Below, piece after piece: positions 1 to 10,399 of a DNA stretch of 64,000 nucleotides. This DNA comes from Cristatella mucedo. Its lineage: Eukaryota > Bryozoa > Phylactolaemata > Cristatellidae. Location: assembly GCA_009760855.2 (NCBI GenBank), contig WPIO01000072.1, positions 1,288,501 to 1,352,500 on the forward strand, written 5' to 3'. The translations under genes were made by a program, and so were the position numbers. Numbering within the stretch: position 1 is the first letter of the stretch; every line of letters begins with the position of its first letter. The notes below the pieces were generated by a model. That model worked only from the letters and a program-made list of their open reading frames with translations. It was not told the DNA's origin and ran no database searches.

Positions 1-2
1 AA

Positions 3-215
3 TGCTGTGGTGCTTGATGCTCGGTGCTTGTTGCTCATTGCTTGTTGCTCGGTGCTGGCTGCTCGGTACTTGTTGCTAAGTGCTTGTTGCTCACTGCTTG
101 TTGCTCAGTGCTGCTTGCTCGGTGCTTTTTGCTCACTGCCAGTTGCTCGGTGCTTGCTGCTCATTGCTTGTTGATCATTGCCTGTTGCTCGGTGCTGCTT
201 GCTTGGTGCTTGATG
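3..215. repeat. 14-bp minisatellite
   Basis: About fifteen tandem units of 14 bases with consensus TGCTCGGTGCTTGT run to about position 215 and then stop in ordinary sequence. Units differ from each other at one to four positions, mostly at the GG of the CGGTG core and the last two bases. Because 14 is not a multiple of 3, the frames read Cys/Leu/Ala-rich peptides that drift; these open frames are by-products of the repeat and not genes. The array may continue to the left of the window. Confidence 0.9.
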
Positions 216-481
216 TTCGCGAAATTAGTCATGAGTTCTTCCATTTGGATACCCAATTGGGTCAACGGGAAAATGCAAATCTAATGTGCACTATTATGCA
301 TGCTATTGAGCTCCTGCACGTGCCACCGTGTCGGAATTTGCAAAGACGCCGAAGAGTGAACAGCTCTTTTTGTTCTTGAACTGGTGAGCTGCTTCAACCT
401 TACGCGAGCCACCTGCAGTTTGTCGTATTTTTGCCTATCAAACTGTTCGGAAGGGATGGTCAATCAAGGAGACATCTGTAG

Positions 482-697
482 TGTGCAGCCAGCTTGGTCT
501 AACTGAGCACCCCCTCGACTGGACTCTGAAGAATGTCACGTCTTCAGAATCAAAAATGCCTATTTGGCTGGCATCAGTCCGGTGCTCAGACGAAGACGTA
601 ACTCTGGATGCCTGCACATCTGACCGCGACGATCAATTCACTGGTTGCGACCACAGTATGGATGTGGCAGTACGATGCGTGCCACTCACCTGGTCTG
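482..697 (+). CDS. SRCR-domain exon (C-terminal half), partial gene
   Basis: Internal exon of a secreted or membrane protein. It opens after a CATCTGTAG acceptor in phase 1 and closes at a GTTAGT donor, again leaving one base, so it is a symmetric 1-1 exon of 216 nt. The translation has the C-terminal half of a scavenger receptor cysteine-rich domain: CSQLG near the start, then MPIWLASVRC, a DAC, a GCDHSMDVAVRC stretch, five cysteines in the usual spacing. SRCR domains bind ligands outside the cell. The N-terminal half must lie on an exon to the left of the window. It may belong with the + strand phase-1 exons at 3060 and 5307. SRCR identity is secure from motif order; gene identity is not. 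Confidence 0.75.
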
Positions 698-3059
698 GTT
701 AGTAAGCTATTGCAGATGAGGAAATAACCACTTAGTTTGTGCTCTTGCAGCGTGCATTACTTTATTTCCTTTCTATTATAATACCTGCATAAGTGTGTGT
801 CTTTCATTAACACGATCAGTCGATCGTGACTAAAGTTCCACTCTTACATACTGCTCTTGAACAGGTTACTGTTTAATTAGCTCTTGGATTAGCTGTTTAC
901 TAGTTTTCGAAACAATTTGGGCATGCCATCAAAATCTTTGATCTCATGAAGTGTAGCACTGTCATGGCGACTGCTCTGCCTTAAATAGACAAGGATTCGT
1001 TTCAATTGCAAATGCCATTATTTAAAAATTAATGATTGGCAGTTTACGTGGTTTGCTGTGGTGTGGCTCTAGCTATAAGCAAGCACGTCACAGCCAGCCG
1101 AAATATCGCGAGCCTGTCCCTCAAACGGCCTCATGCTATTTCGCTCGAGTAAGCCAGTGGTTCAGGCGAGGTTTCCTTCCGCTATGAGCATTGCTGAGAT
1201 TGTAATTTAAGAGCGACGACACTCCTTTTCTGGAGATTCATTGATTGATTAATGGCACGAACACGTCCTGAAGGCAGCAAGACATTTGTTTTAAGTTTAC
1301 TTAACTCAGTTGTCCATGAAGGTCATGACTTTCAGCCAGGCATACCCTCTACGAAGAATCCGCCTCGGTCCAAGGACAAACTGCTTATGTAATGTTTGTG
1401 CCAAGAGAACCCGTTTAGTTCTCCTGTTTTGTCGTGAGCCTAGCACAAATGTCAGGTCCTAAATCGAAAACATGCAGGTAGCATTTTCTCTTGACTATGG
1501 TCGAGTTTTTGCTGTACAGTCCAAACACTAATTTGACTAGTTAGGCAAATTAAAAAAAAGGAAAAAAATGTTGATAAAAATAAAAAAGAAATTGAAAAAA
1601 TTCTTACGGTTCCTTTAACCTGTGCTTCCCCGAAACTTTTTGTAAGCTACATTTATCATTGACTCTAGCACTTTTTAGTTACATCTTGTACACCATTTGT
1701 ACGACTTTCTAAAACAAAACCGCCAATAATTGTGTTTTGATTAATTACTGTTCTCAGTTGATCAATTGGATCAAGTTGGGCTCTACACACAGCGAGAAAC
1801 TCAGTTTTAAGTGCTTGCACGGAGCGGTGAGAAGTTACAGCAAACCACTCAAATTTGAAAGTAATACGTACGTCCAGTACTTATGACCGGTAAACAAAGG
1901 TCACAGCAGATAGCTAAACCGGCAGTGACTACTGGTAAGAGATCCCACATAAATATTAATGAAAATGACGGTATATGTTTCATGAGACAACATATTTTTA
2001 CAATTGAGCAAGAAAAAAGTGAAAATTACCAAAAGTGAGAAAACGCCCGAATTTGATTGCAGTGAATCCAAAAGAAAAGATGACTATATACTGCCGCCAG
2101 AATTTCGCCATTGCCAACTGCATGCCACACTGACTTATGGAAGAAATCGCGATCAGCTATATTTAATTTTAAAATATATACTCACATGCAAGAGACTGAT
2201 AGCGATCAAAAAAACTAATTAAAATAAGCTTTGCTATCAAGCAAATAGCACTAAAGTAATGCGAATTAGGCTCAACGTGTTTAGAATAAAGATAATGAAA
2301 GCAATTTTGAAATTATTTTAATTTACCCCAAGAAAAATTTTGCAGCGTTAAAAGTAATTTCAAGATTTCCCTCTGTTGATTGAGCTTAGCAGGCAATAAG
2401 GCACTTCCTTTCTATGGGCAGGGTAAAATAGATGAAGGAATTAACCTAATCGACCAATGATTGCTCAAGCCAGCGGCCTTTGGTAGTGACACCTGGAAAG
2501 TGCTAAAACTGTTTAGAAGTAATTAAAACAAACGATGAAGGGCGTTTAAAGTTTGGAGTCTGTACTGTTTTGTTTCTGCTTGGCAGTCACGGATGACTAA
2601 TATGTGCTATTACTCGAAGTAACTTGCCTGTGTCCACGATACCTGAGGTCATGGTAAAATCAATTGACATAAATTAAAATGCAATGACCTACTTTGATTG
2701 GCTAATCTAAATCCACGGACATTGAAAGTTGATAATATTCGGTTCTGCGGTATTCGCTTAAGCAAGATCGGACGTTTGGATCTCTGAATATGCTGGCAGT
2801 CAAGAGAGACTGCAGCCTCAGCATTGGCATTCTTGATAACTGGCGGTTAAGTTTCAGAATAAATGCATACTGTGGGTCATCGCCATGCACTCTGTTCAAG
2901 TTTCTAGAAGGATGAGGAGAGAGGGAAAGCCGCCAAGATGTAATAAACACGCCATAATCTTTCCAATATTGCAGGGTTCAGCCGTGACCATTTCTTGTGT
3001 CCCAGAATAATAATAAACAATTAATTGTCAACTGGTTAGCTTCCGCTTGACTGTTATAG
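698..3059. other. AT-rich intron-like stretch, no gene seen
   Basis: No exon with a recognisable domain and good splice sites was found here. A weak Cys-containing frame near 2790-2920 (+) and an 82-codon frame on the other strand overlap each other and match nothing I know. If the exons at 482 and 3060 are one gene, this is its intron. Confidence 0.5.
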
Positions 3060-3302
3060 GCATACGACTCACAACAACCGCTGTGCAAAGTAAGCTTGTT
3101 AATATTGATATCAGCAATGCAGGCCTTTTTGATTATGCTACACACAGCTACGTGCCAGCGCTTCAGTTAGACTGCGACTATCACGACATCTCTACTATAT
3201 CAATACGCGACTCTCCTTACATGGGATTTAACATTGTTTACAATGATACGTGCAAATTGTATATATCCGAAATTCGTCAGAGCACATTTAGCAATAAAAT
3301 TG
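3060..3302 (+). CDS. Beta-helix extracellular exon, Bark beetle-like, partial gene
   Basis: Exon of 81 codons between a CTGTTATAG acceptor and a GTGAGT donor, phase 1 at both ends like the SRCR exon upstream. The product has the rhythm of a right-handed parallel beta-helix: short strands rich in I/V/L separated by turns with N, D and G (LVNIDISNAGLFDY, VPALQL, ISTISIRDSPYMGFNIVY, LYISEIRQSTFSNKIG). The run of a strand, then RDSPYMG, then NIVYNDT, then a new strand ending in SNKIG resembles the beta-helix repeats of Bark beetle/Anakonda, a large single-pass protein of epithelial cell corners that also carries SRCR and C-type lectin domains. That assignment is by remembered pattern only. An unrelated pectate-lyase-fold receptor is the alternative. 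Confidence 0.6.
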
Positions 3303-4193
3303 GTGAGTATAGCAGCACACTTACCATTTTTTTGCAGTCTGCGATGGCCTGTCAACTCTTACAATTCTTGTCACGATTTTCAGCACAGGTCGCGATAATT
3401 TTCTAATTTGCTTTGCCATGAGAGTTCTACTCATATAGGATGGCTTGATGACAATTTGTGCAGAATGTGGACAAGACACTGACACACGCACGTGTTCAGT
3501 GGATGACAAAATGCTTTTAGTTTGATAACAAATAGCTTAGTGAAACTAATGGCAACTGAACTAGCTACTAAACCCAGCTACTAGCATGCTGCTGGTGACC
3601 CACCCTTGGAGCAGTGAAAGAGCCTAGTCGCTGGCAAGATGCTATTTGTTGCTTTTAAGGGGGAGTAGTCGGGAATTTGGAGTTTGTAATGAAAATTAAC
3701 GAAACATAGTTTTGATATCTTAATCTGCCCAGTACTGGACCAGTAATGCCTGAGGTTCTATCAGTGTTCCCTGCTCGAGGAAAATTCTTTTTTGACCCAT
3801 AGTTCCTTGGCAGATGGCTTCCAGTTGCTGAGCATTGTAAAATACCTTTCTCTTACTGCGGGTGACTTTCCATTGTGACTAAACGGGATGCTAACACATT
3901 TTCTCTCTCTTCCCTTAAAAATTAGTTGATGCTGGTATTGGCATGAGGCACGTGATCCATCTTTGGATCATGCTAATGGGAGCAATATTAAAGACGCCTT
4001 CATTCATTCTGTGAAGTTTCTACCTTTGAGCAGCTTTCTCAAAGATAAATAAATCGCCGACTTGACACTGACAAGGATACTCACTCGATGCTTTTGTACT
4101 AATCGCTGTACTTTCCTTTTATGGTCTAGATAAACTTTCTCCATCTTACTCACTGAAGTGTTTAAATAAAGGAGTAAGATGTACCGCATGCCG
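3303..4193. other. Intron-like stretch, no gene seen
   Basis: AT-rich, with scattered stops in all frames and no recognised domain or repeat. Confidence 0.5.
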
Positions 4194-4640
4194 CGATGGA
4201 CGGGGGAAATAAGATTGTGCCAGGTATTCTAAGCGGGCCCCGAATTCGAGCCGCAACGGGTTCGCCACTGCACTGCTCTGCTTGCTCGTGCCTGCCTGCT
4301 TTTCCTGCACGCCAAGGGTGCACAGACGCTTCGCATAGTTCCAAGGACAGCCCATCGGTAGGTGGTTTTTCAGCAGGAATTACCGTAAAAGCGTATGATA
4401 GCTGATGGACAGTAAATCTAAGCTCCACGTGAATAATCGCCAGGCTAATTTTCCTCCGGTTCATATAAAAAGCTATTGCGAAATGCAGCTTGTTTAATTC
4501 TCACTTGGGGTTTGCTTATGCGCCAAGGGCCCAGTGTCCCCCGGGTCTCAGTCTAGGGGTAAAGTGATCGCTCTTAATGCCCTTGGTAGTGGTTTTGAGT
4601 CCTGCAGTGGGCGATTCTTTATTGCCCAGCGATCCGTGGA
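4194..4640 (+). repeat. Composite repeat, copy 1 (unknown 5' part plus SINE-B-like 3' part)
   Basis: About 440 bases starting at CGATGGACGGGGG recur at 5542-5990 in the same orientation with scattered substitutions and small indels. The last 110 bases contain a tRNA-like GTCTCAGTCTAGGGGTAAAG and the motif GGGCGATTCTTTATTGCC that marks SINE-B copies elsewhere. Both copies keep a reading frame of about 65 codons, but nearly all differences between them change the amino acid (K/E, L/P, R/Q, S/T, P/L, D/N), so the frame is not under protein-level constraint. Confidence 0.8.
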
Positions 4641-5306
4641 AGTAAGTTGAGAAATATTTAGTTCATATCCGGCTATTAAAAATATGCTTGCATTGCTTAG
4701 AATTCATTGAGATCATCTTGAACACTGACACTGGGGTGTCTGCAAGCTGCAAAAGTCAGCGTTAACAGGTTGTGAAAGGAATCCGACCTTGAGCATCTGC
4801 TTTAGTTGTTTGTTACCCTGCCCTGCAATAAGTCAAGTTATGTAAATATAGTATGCAATAAATTATTGGACTAACTTAGTTTCTGCACGCTTATCTTTGT
4901 GTGCCCTAATATTGTCAAAGTCATGCAGCCGAGAGTTAGCAGACTTTATAGTGAATACGTCATCGCAGGCATGTCAGCTCAAAGAAAGAATAGTAGCTGT
5001 CTCGCTACGTACTTTGTTATTTACGGGCTTATGTGTACTAACACCGTCCACACCAATCGACTTGCTCTCTCTCCAGTTTATGTTAACTACCAAGAAAGAG
5101 ATTTGGTTGTTTAGAGGACAAAACGAATGCATTAATTTGTTGCTATTATTGTTATTAACCTAAACGCCATGTCTAAGGCAGGGAGCAGTTGCGGCCAGCT
5201 AGCAGCAGCCTTAGTCATTTTCTGCTTCCTTGGCCGGCAGGAGCGAGGTCAAAGGTCATCATCCGTCGAGCAGCTTCTCTTCTGACTCGCCTCACCTCGA
5301 TTGCAG
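4641..5306. other. Intron-like stretch, no gene seen
   Basis: AT-rich. The last 35 bases are a pyrimidine-rich tract leading to the acceptor of the exon at 5307. No domain is recognised in any frame. Confidence 0.5.
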
Positions 5307-5746
5307 ATCAGACGATATTCGCCGCAAAGCCGTACATGTCAGGGCTAGTCGTGGCCCTGGTTGCGATCAACATCGTTACTATCGTGGCAGTTGTCTTTGT
5401 CGTCTGCTGCTGGTTCGCCAAGTTTCGCCGTCAAACGAAGCAGCACTTCGAACAACAGCGAGCGCCACCGGTGCACAGGTCAAACCGATGGACCAGGATG
5501 GCCGCCACTTGGCTCCCCCAGACGCTCGTAGGGAACGCTTCGATGGACGGGGGAAATGAGATTGTGCCAGGTATTCCAAGCGGGCCCCAAATTCGAGCCG
5601 CAACGTATTCGCCACTGCACTGCACTGCTTGCTCGTGCCTGCCTGCTTTTCTGGCACGCCAAGGGTGCACCAACGCTTCGCATAGTTCCAAGGACAGCCC
5701 ATCGGTAGGTGGTTTTTTCAGCAGGAATTACCGTGAAAGCGCATGA
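5307..5746 (+). CDS. Transmembrane exon of a single-pass membrane protein, probable last exon
   Basis: The exon follows a strong pyrimidine tract and TTGCAG acceptor and is read in phase 1, as in the + strand exons upstream. About 13 codons in, MSGLVVALVAINIVTIVAVV continues as VFVVCCWFA: one hydrophobic segment of about 26 residues, stopped by the basic KFRRQTK. This is a typical stop-transfer segment with the cytoplasmic side following. The tail (QHFEQQRAPPVHRSNRWTR) runs on to TLVGNAS and then enters repeat sequence at 5542; the frame closes at 5744-5746, and an AATAAA lies at 6009. The exon could be the membrane anchor of the SRCR/beta-helix gene. An undetected donor before 5542 is the alternative. 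Function is not known from sequence. Confidence 0.55.
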
Positions 5747-6020
5747 TAGCTGATGGACAGTAAATCTAGCTCCACATGAACAATAAGCAGGTACATTTTC
5801 CTCCGGTTTACATAAAAAGCCATTGCGAAATGCAACTTGTTTAATTCTCACTTGGGGTTCACTTATGCGCCAGGGGCCCCCGGGTCTCAGTCTAGGAGTA
5901 AAGTAATCGCTCTTAATGCCCTTGGTAGTGGTTTCGAGTTCTGTAGCGGGCGATTCTTTATTGCCAAGGGCAAACATTGGTGATAGCCATTAAGGGTTTT
6001 TAGCCGCTAAATAAAAGATT
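5542..6020 (+). repeat. Composite repeat, copy 2, ending in SINE-B
   Basis: Second copy of the repeat at 4194. It matches from CGATGGACGGGGG onward and its 3' part extends further into the SINE-B body (GGTGATAGCCATTAAGGG) than copy 1. Sequence flanking the two copies does not match, so they look like two insertions of one composite element rather than a tandem duplication of the locus. AATAAA at 6009-6014 could serve as poly(A) signal for the exon at 5307. Confidence 0.8.
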
Positions 6021-6469
6021 CTGTAGAATAAGCATTGACCGTTTGTTGTATAAAGTGACTGGATTTTATGCTTCATGGTCACATCGGCAAAGTCTTAGCC
6101 AGAATCCATGACCATGGTAGACGAAACACAATTATATGCGCAGTAGTGCTAGTGACCGGTTGCAGTTCATGATAATCGATTTCAGAAATTGATGTATGCA
6201 TGCGGCATCAAATCCCTAGAGGCGAATTTAAGTGGTTGCTATATAAGGTAAATGCAAACAATCATTGGGACACCATATACTGTATATAAAAAGTTTCACA
6301 AGACAATAGCTCATGCTTAGAGATGCTACTCAAAGTTTTGCAACACAGGTGGATGTAGTTATACCAATTGGTTTAGAGAAAGACAATGGATTCTTATGTC
6401 TATAACATGCCTCTCTACTGCGAAAGATATTGTTCCTATTCACGGGGGATCAGCCAAGATTTTAATGTA
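6021..6469. other. No gene or repeat recognised
   Basis: AT-rich; no domain or family seen. Confidence 0.4.
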
Positions 6470-7337
6470 GGGCGAAATTTATCCGCTACACGAAGTTACC
6501 TCTCGTAAGACGACCATATCAGCTCCACAGTCAAATCTCCCTATTTTCAGCTTCATAACATTGCTAAAATTCGGGCTTGTTTAGATGAGAATGCCACGTC
6601 CAAGTTGGTCCATGCATTCGTGACATCCCGTCTCGACTTCTGCAACTCACTGCTTACTGGCCTACCAGCATGTGCGATCAGGCTATTGCAGCTGGTGCAA
6701 AATTCTGCAGCTAGGCTTGTCTGTCGTGAGCGTCGCAGTTGCCACATTACTCCACTTCTCGCCGACCTGCACTGGCTACCAGTCAAGCAACGGATTGACT
6801 TCAAGGTTTTGTCATATATATGTCGCTCACTTTTAGGTCCCTTCATTCTATGGCTCCAGCCTATCTCTCTGATATACTACCATATCAGGCCAAGCATCGT
6901 ACCACCCGCTTTTCGGAATTCAACAGTCTACAAATACCTTGTACAAACCTCAAATCCTGTGGAGACCGTGCATTTAGTTTGTATGCTCCCAAAGCCTGGA
7001 ACTCCCTCCGACCTGTGTCAGAACATCCCCTGACCTTACCACATTTAAAAGGAACTTAAAAACACACTTATTTAGGACAGCATTTAGTGGGTCCCCGTGA
7101 TTTGTCCTTGATGTGCTTATGCGTGCTGACACTGTGCATGCTGCCACTAACCACATTTGCATGCTGACCCTGTGTATGTCACCCCTAACCATATTATTCG
7201 TTTTGTTTGTTTTTGAAGCATGATTTTACTCACCATTCAATTGCATTTCCCTTTGCAGCAAATGTAAAGCGCCTAGAAAGAGATTAAGTTCTCTGAGGGC
7301 GCTTTCTCAAGTGCATTATTATTACTATTATTATTAC
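6470..7337 (+). mobile_element. LINE-A fragment (3' part of RT ORF and 3' UTR)
   Basis: 5'-truncated copy of the CR1/L2-like LINE seen best at 61860-63336. It begins around CTCGTAAGACGACCATATC and keeps the C-terminal part of the reverse transcriptase ORF: SRLDFCNSLLTGLPACAIRL, then [36 protein letters not shown] and AKAWNSLRP-like residues, with several frame breaks. The 3' UTR ends in a hairpin (AAAGCGCC at 7266, GGCGCTTT at 7298) followed by ATT repeats. Frameshifted and inactive. Confidence 0.9.
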
Positions 7338-7704
7338 GAACCTGAATTAGTAGGCATTCGGTGCTTTAGGAAGTAGTTAAATTGATAAATAAGAGAGTAG
7401 CTATGTTTTAAAAATAAATTGAATTTGCAAATAGCACCATGACCATCTCCGAACTAGACAACCCCTGCTCTAGTTCCTGCTCTTGGCCCGAAGTAGGGGC
7501 CCGATAAATTTTGGGGACTAATACTCAATTATAATGAATCATAAATCAAGGTAGGATAAAAATAACATTACTCTAAGCTTCAAAAATGCCAGAACATTAT
7601 AGCAGGTGGTGCTGCAAAGTCGGCCAGCTGTGTTTTTCTGCACGGTAGTTAGAAGGCTTTAAATCTTTCAATCATCCGGGTTTTGCTAGCATGCATTTTC
7701 ATAG

Positions 7705-7885
7705 CGGGATACTACGGCACACTAGGTAAGGCGGCTGCTTTACACGACCTTGGTCCCGAGGTCATGGGTTAGAATCCTTCGGTGGACGCTCCTTTATTGC
7801 AGCTGCAAGCGGAAGTGATAGCCCTAAAGGCTCTTCTGTTGGTATAAAAAGAGGCTGTTAAATCAGCTAGCATTTTGGCTTTAAA
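7705..7885 (+). mobile_element. SINE-B copy (tRNA-derived)
   Basis: The head GGCACACTAGGTAAGGCGG resembles a Pol III A box, followed by a degraded B box (GGGTTAGAATCC), GGTGGACGCTCCTTTATTGC and the family body GTGATAGCCCTAAAGGCTC ... AAGAGGCTGTTAAATCAGCT. It matches the copies at 36585 and 48128 over its length. Confidence 0.85.
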
Positions 7886-8311
7886 CCTAAAGCCATCTAC
7901 ACTTGAAACAGCGGCAATATGTAATCTGTTAATTTGTCCGATACGCCGTGCAACCCAAATAGTTATAGTAAGATGAGCTCAGTGTTTACTCAGAAGCTCA
8001 ATTAAAAAACGTCTCGGCTCTTTATCATAAAGCGTAAGCTTTCCTTATTGCCGCTGTTAGAGCTGATTATATCAAAGCATGTGCTTCGTACGCTAGCATC
8101 CTATTTGCATAATCATCAGCCAACTAAGCGACTGCTGTATAACTGTAAATACCGTAAGCAATTAAATAAAAAGCAGCCGAGCTAATGAGTTATGCTGGTC
8201 GAACTATTGACCTGACATTAGATAAATAGATTGGGCCAGAAACAAGAGGATTGATCTTACCTTACGTTCCTGAAACGAACTCCGCTATATATTATATATC
8301 CTCCTGTTAAT
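7886..8311. other. No gene or repeat recognised
   Basis: AT-rich spacer between SINE-B and a LINE-A tail. Confidence 0.4.
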
Positions 8312-8545
8312 AGTAATAATAATAATAATGTACTTGATAAGGCGCCCTCAGAGAACTCAATCTCTTTCTAGGCGCCTTACATTTGCTGCAAAGGGAAATG
8401 CAATTAAATGGTAAGTAAAATCATGCTTGAAAAACAAACAAAATGAATAACATGGTTAGGGGTGACATGCACAGGGTCAGCATGCAAATGTGGTTAGTGG
8501 CAGCATGCACAGTGTCAGCACGCATAAGCATACGTAGGACGAAAT
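8312..8545 (-). mobile_element. LINE-A 3'-end fragment, reverse orientation
   Basis: Begins with TAATAATAATAATAATG (the inverted ATT tail), then the hairpin in reverse, then the 3' UTR with AACATGGTTAGGGGTGACAT and GTGGTTAGTGGCAGCATG. It matches the complement of 7090-7335 almost base for base. Only about 230 bases are present, as in a strongly 5'-truncated insertion. Confidence 0.88.
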
Positions 8546-9374
8546 AAATAAGTTGTTAGACATCACAGTTGAGTAATAGCAACCCAACTACTGTTTCACA
8601 AAATAGCAGTTTTTAATTTCTTGCCGTAACTGGCTCTTTGACTGACCCGTGATTGCTGTGTAGCTGCCCTATCCGAGTCTTTACATATATAAGATGCCTA
8701 AGGAGTTAGTAGTAGATGAAAAAGCATTGTTGTATGAATATGACAGTAGAAGAATCATCAAAAATATTAAACACTTTAATTTTTCAATTTGTCAGGCGTT
8801 ATAAGAGCTGTAGAACTTTAATCAAATTATTTGTTTTTATTGAGCAGTTTCCACAAATCGCCTAGCTGTCTTGTTACACTACTTTACAATGATCTGAACT
8901 GAGTCCCCATAGAGCAGGGTATTGCTTAATTTCTCGTGCTCCCACGAATAAGTCTGTCGCCCTCATCAGTGGCCCAACAGCAGCCTCTTCTAAATCTTGG
9001 AGGGACAAGGCCTGAGGCTAAAGGCAAATTTATTTTATTAGTTATTCAGGACAGTAGCAAATCTAATAATCTCAGACGGAGAACAGTGATCAAAGATCTA
9101 CGAAACCTAGAGGACTAATAGTCTTCTTAGATTGGTAGATGAACTTCGAGATGAAGTCAGCAGCGTCAGGCATATAGAGGAAGGTGAAGGTGCAGTAGTG
9201 ATCGGAGATTATTACTGAGTCCAATGGGGATGCAACCTCGAAAAGAAAATCTCTGGTCTTAAATGTCTAGCTGAAAAAAACAAAAAAAAACGCTCTCTAA
9301 TATTGTTCCAGCAAATGCTAACCTGGTATCGATTAAGAACATGGTTAAAGTCGAGATCATCACATTTGGACTTT
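8546..9374. other. No gene or repeat recognised
   Basis: AT-rich; the longest frames are short and match nothing recognised. Confidence 0.4.
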
Positions 9375-10380
9375 AATGCTATGATGAAATGTAATGCAAT
9401 GCAATTTAATGTACCTCCATCTGTAACTCCACAAAGCGATAAAGACTATCTGGGTGTTACGCCCGAGAGTTTTGTATAGCGCACTCACAGCCTAAGCGGC
9501 TTTCGGTACGCATTCGGTAGCCAACAGACTTCGTCTCACGCCTTTAAGAGAAATGGGAAGCATAGTAGAGTCAGGAGAGCAGTTAAGGTAGAGTGTAGCA
9601 TGGAAGTAGCAGCTCAGAACCGCTGCAAAGCATGAGCCATAGCCGGCAGCAGGAGAATAGTTGTCATTGCGTAGGAATTGTGGAAACGTGTTCCACAGTC
9701 TAGGACCTGAAGAGCTAAAGCTTCTGTCGCCAACAGTCTTTTGACCTTGTTCATATGTAAGCTTGTCGCGTCTTTAGCTAGGATGAATCGGTGGGCAATG
9801 AAAAAGTCCATGAATGCTATTGGATTGATTGTCAGCCCTGATATTGTGTATGCTCTTTCTTAAGTTTTCTCCTAGTGGTCTCGGCATTTTATACGTCAGT
9901 ACTGAACTATAGACTTTTATGGCGAGGGCGACCATTTGGCACTTAAAAGAGGAGCAAACTTATCCAGAAGATCGGCAAGCGTCTTCTTGTAGCGTTCTGT
10001 CAGTTTGGGCATGTAGCACGAACGATTGAGAAAAAGACACCACGACCAGACAGAGTCAATGTCAGAGGTTTCAAGGTCATCATTTGCGGGTGACTTTGAT
10101 TTAAAAAATAAAGGGACACAAAATGCAGTCTGCTTGAGATCCGCAATTGGTATTAAGAGCTGACAGCATTCGAGAATCAATTATGCAGGAAAGTATCTTT
10201 CTGCATGTTGGCGTATAACTATTCCTAAACGTATTGAAGCCTTGTATCGCAGGGTGTTTAGCAACGTAACAAAGACTTTGGAGTTTTGGCAATACTCAAG
10301 GATTTGAGCGGAAATAGCACTATGAAGAAGGGTAAGTAAGTGGCTAATTGTAGCAGACCTGTTACCGAAGCACACATAGC
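9375..10380 (-). mobile_element. LINE-B remnants, reverse orientation, rearranged
   Basis: Reading the - strand, pieces of a second CR1-like LINE are visible: RYKASIRLGIVIRQHAERYF (10190-10290), a linker-like KKTLADLLDKFAPL (about 9950), and a C-terminal ATEALALQVLDCGTRFHNS-like piece (about 9650-9730) that corresponds to the DRSF...GPRLWNSLP motif of CR1 ORF2. Downstream on the same strand, 9396-9510 matches in complement the sequence just after the LINE-B copy at 61690-61775, so it is the family's 3' UTR. The first two pieces are in the opposite order from a normal element and the RT core is gone, so this is a scrambled or multi-copy remnant. Confidence 0.6.
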
Positions 10381-10399
10381 AAGAGGTTGGGGGTGACCA

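Noticed and set aside
24-379. Overlapping Cys/Leu-rich frames
   Set aside because: They are products of the 14-base tandem repeat.
2004-2222. 72-codon Lys-rich frame
   Set aside because: AT-rich, low complexity composition, no splice sites in frame with the neighbouring phase-1 exons.
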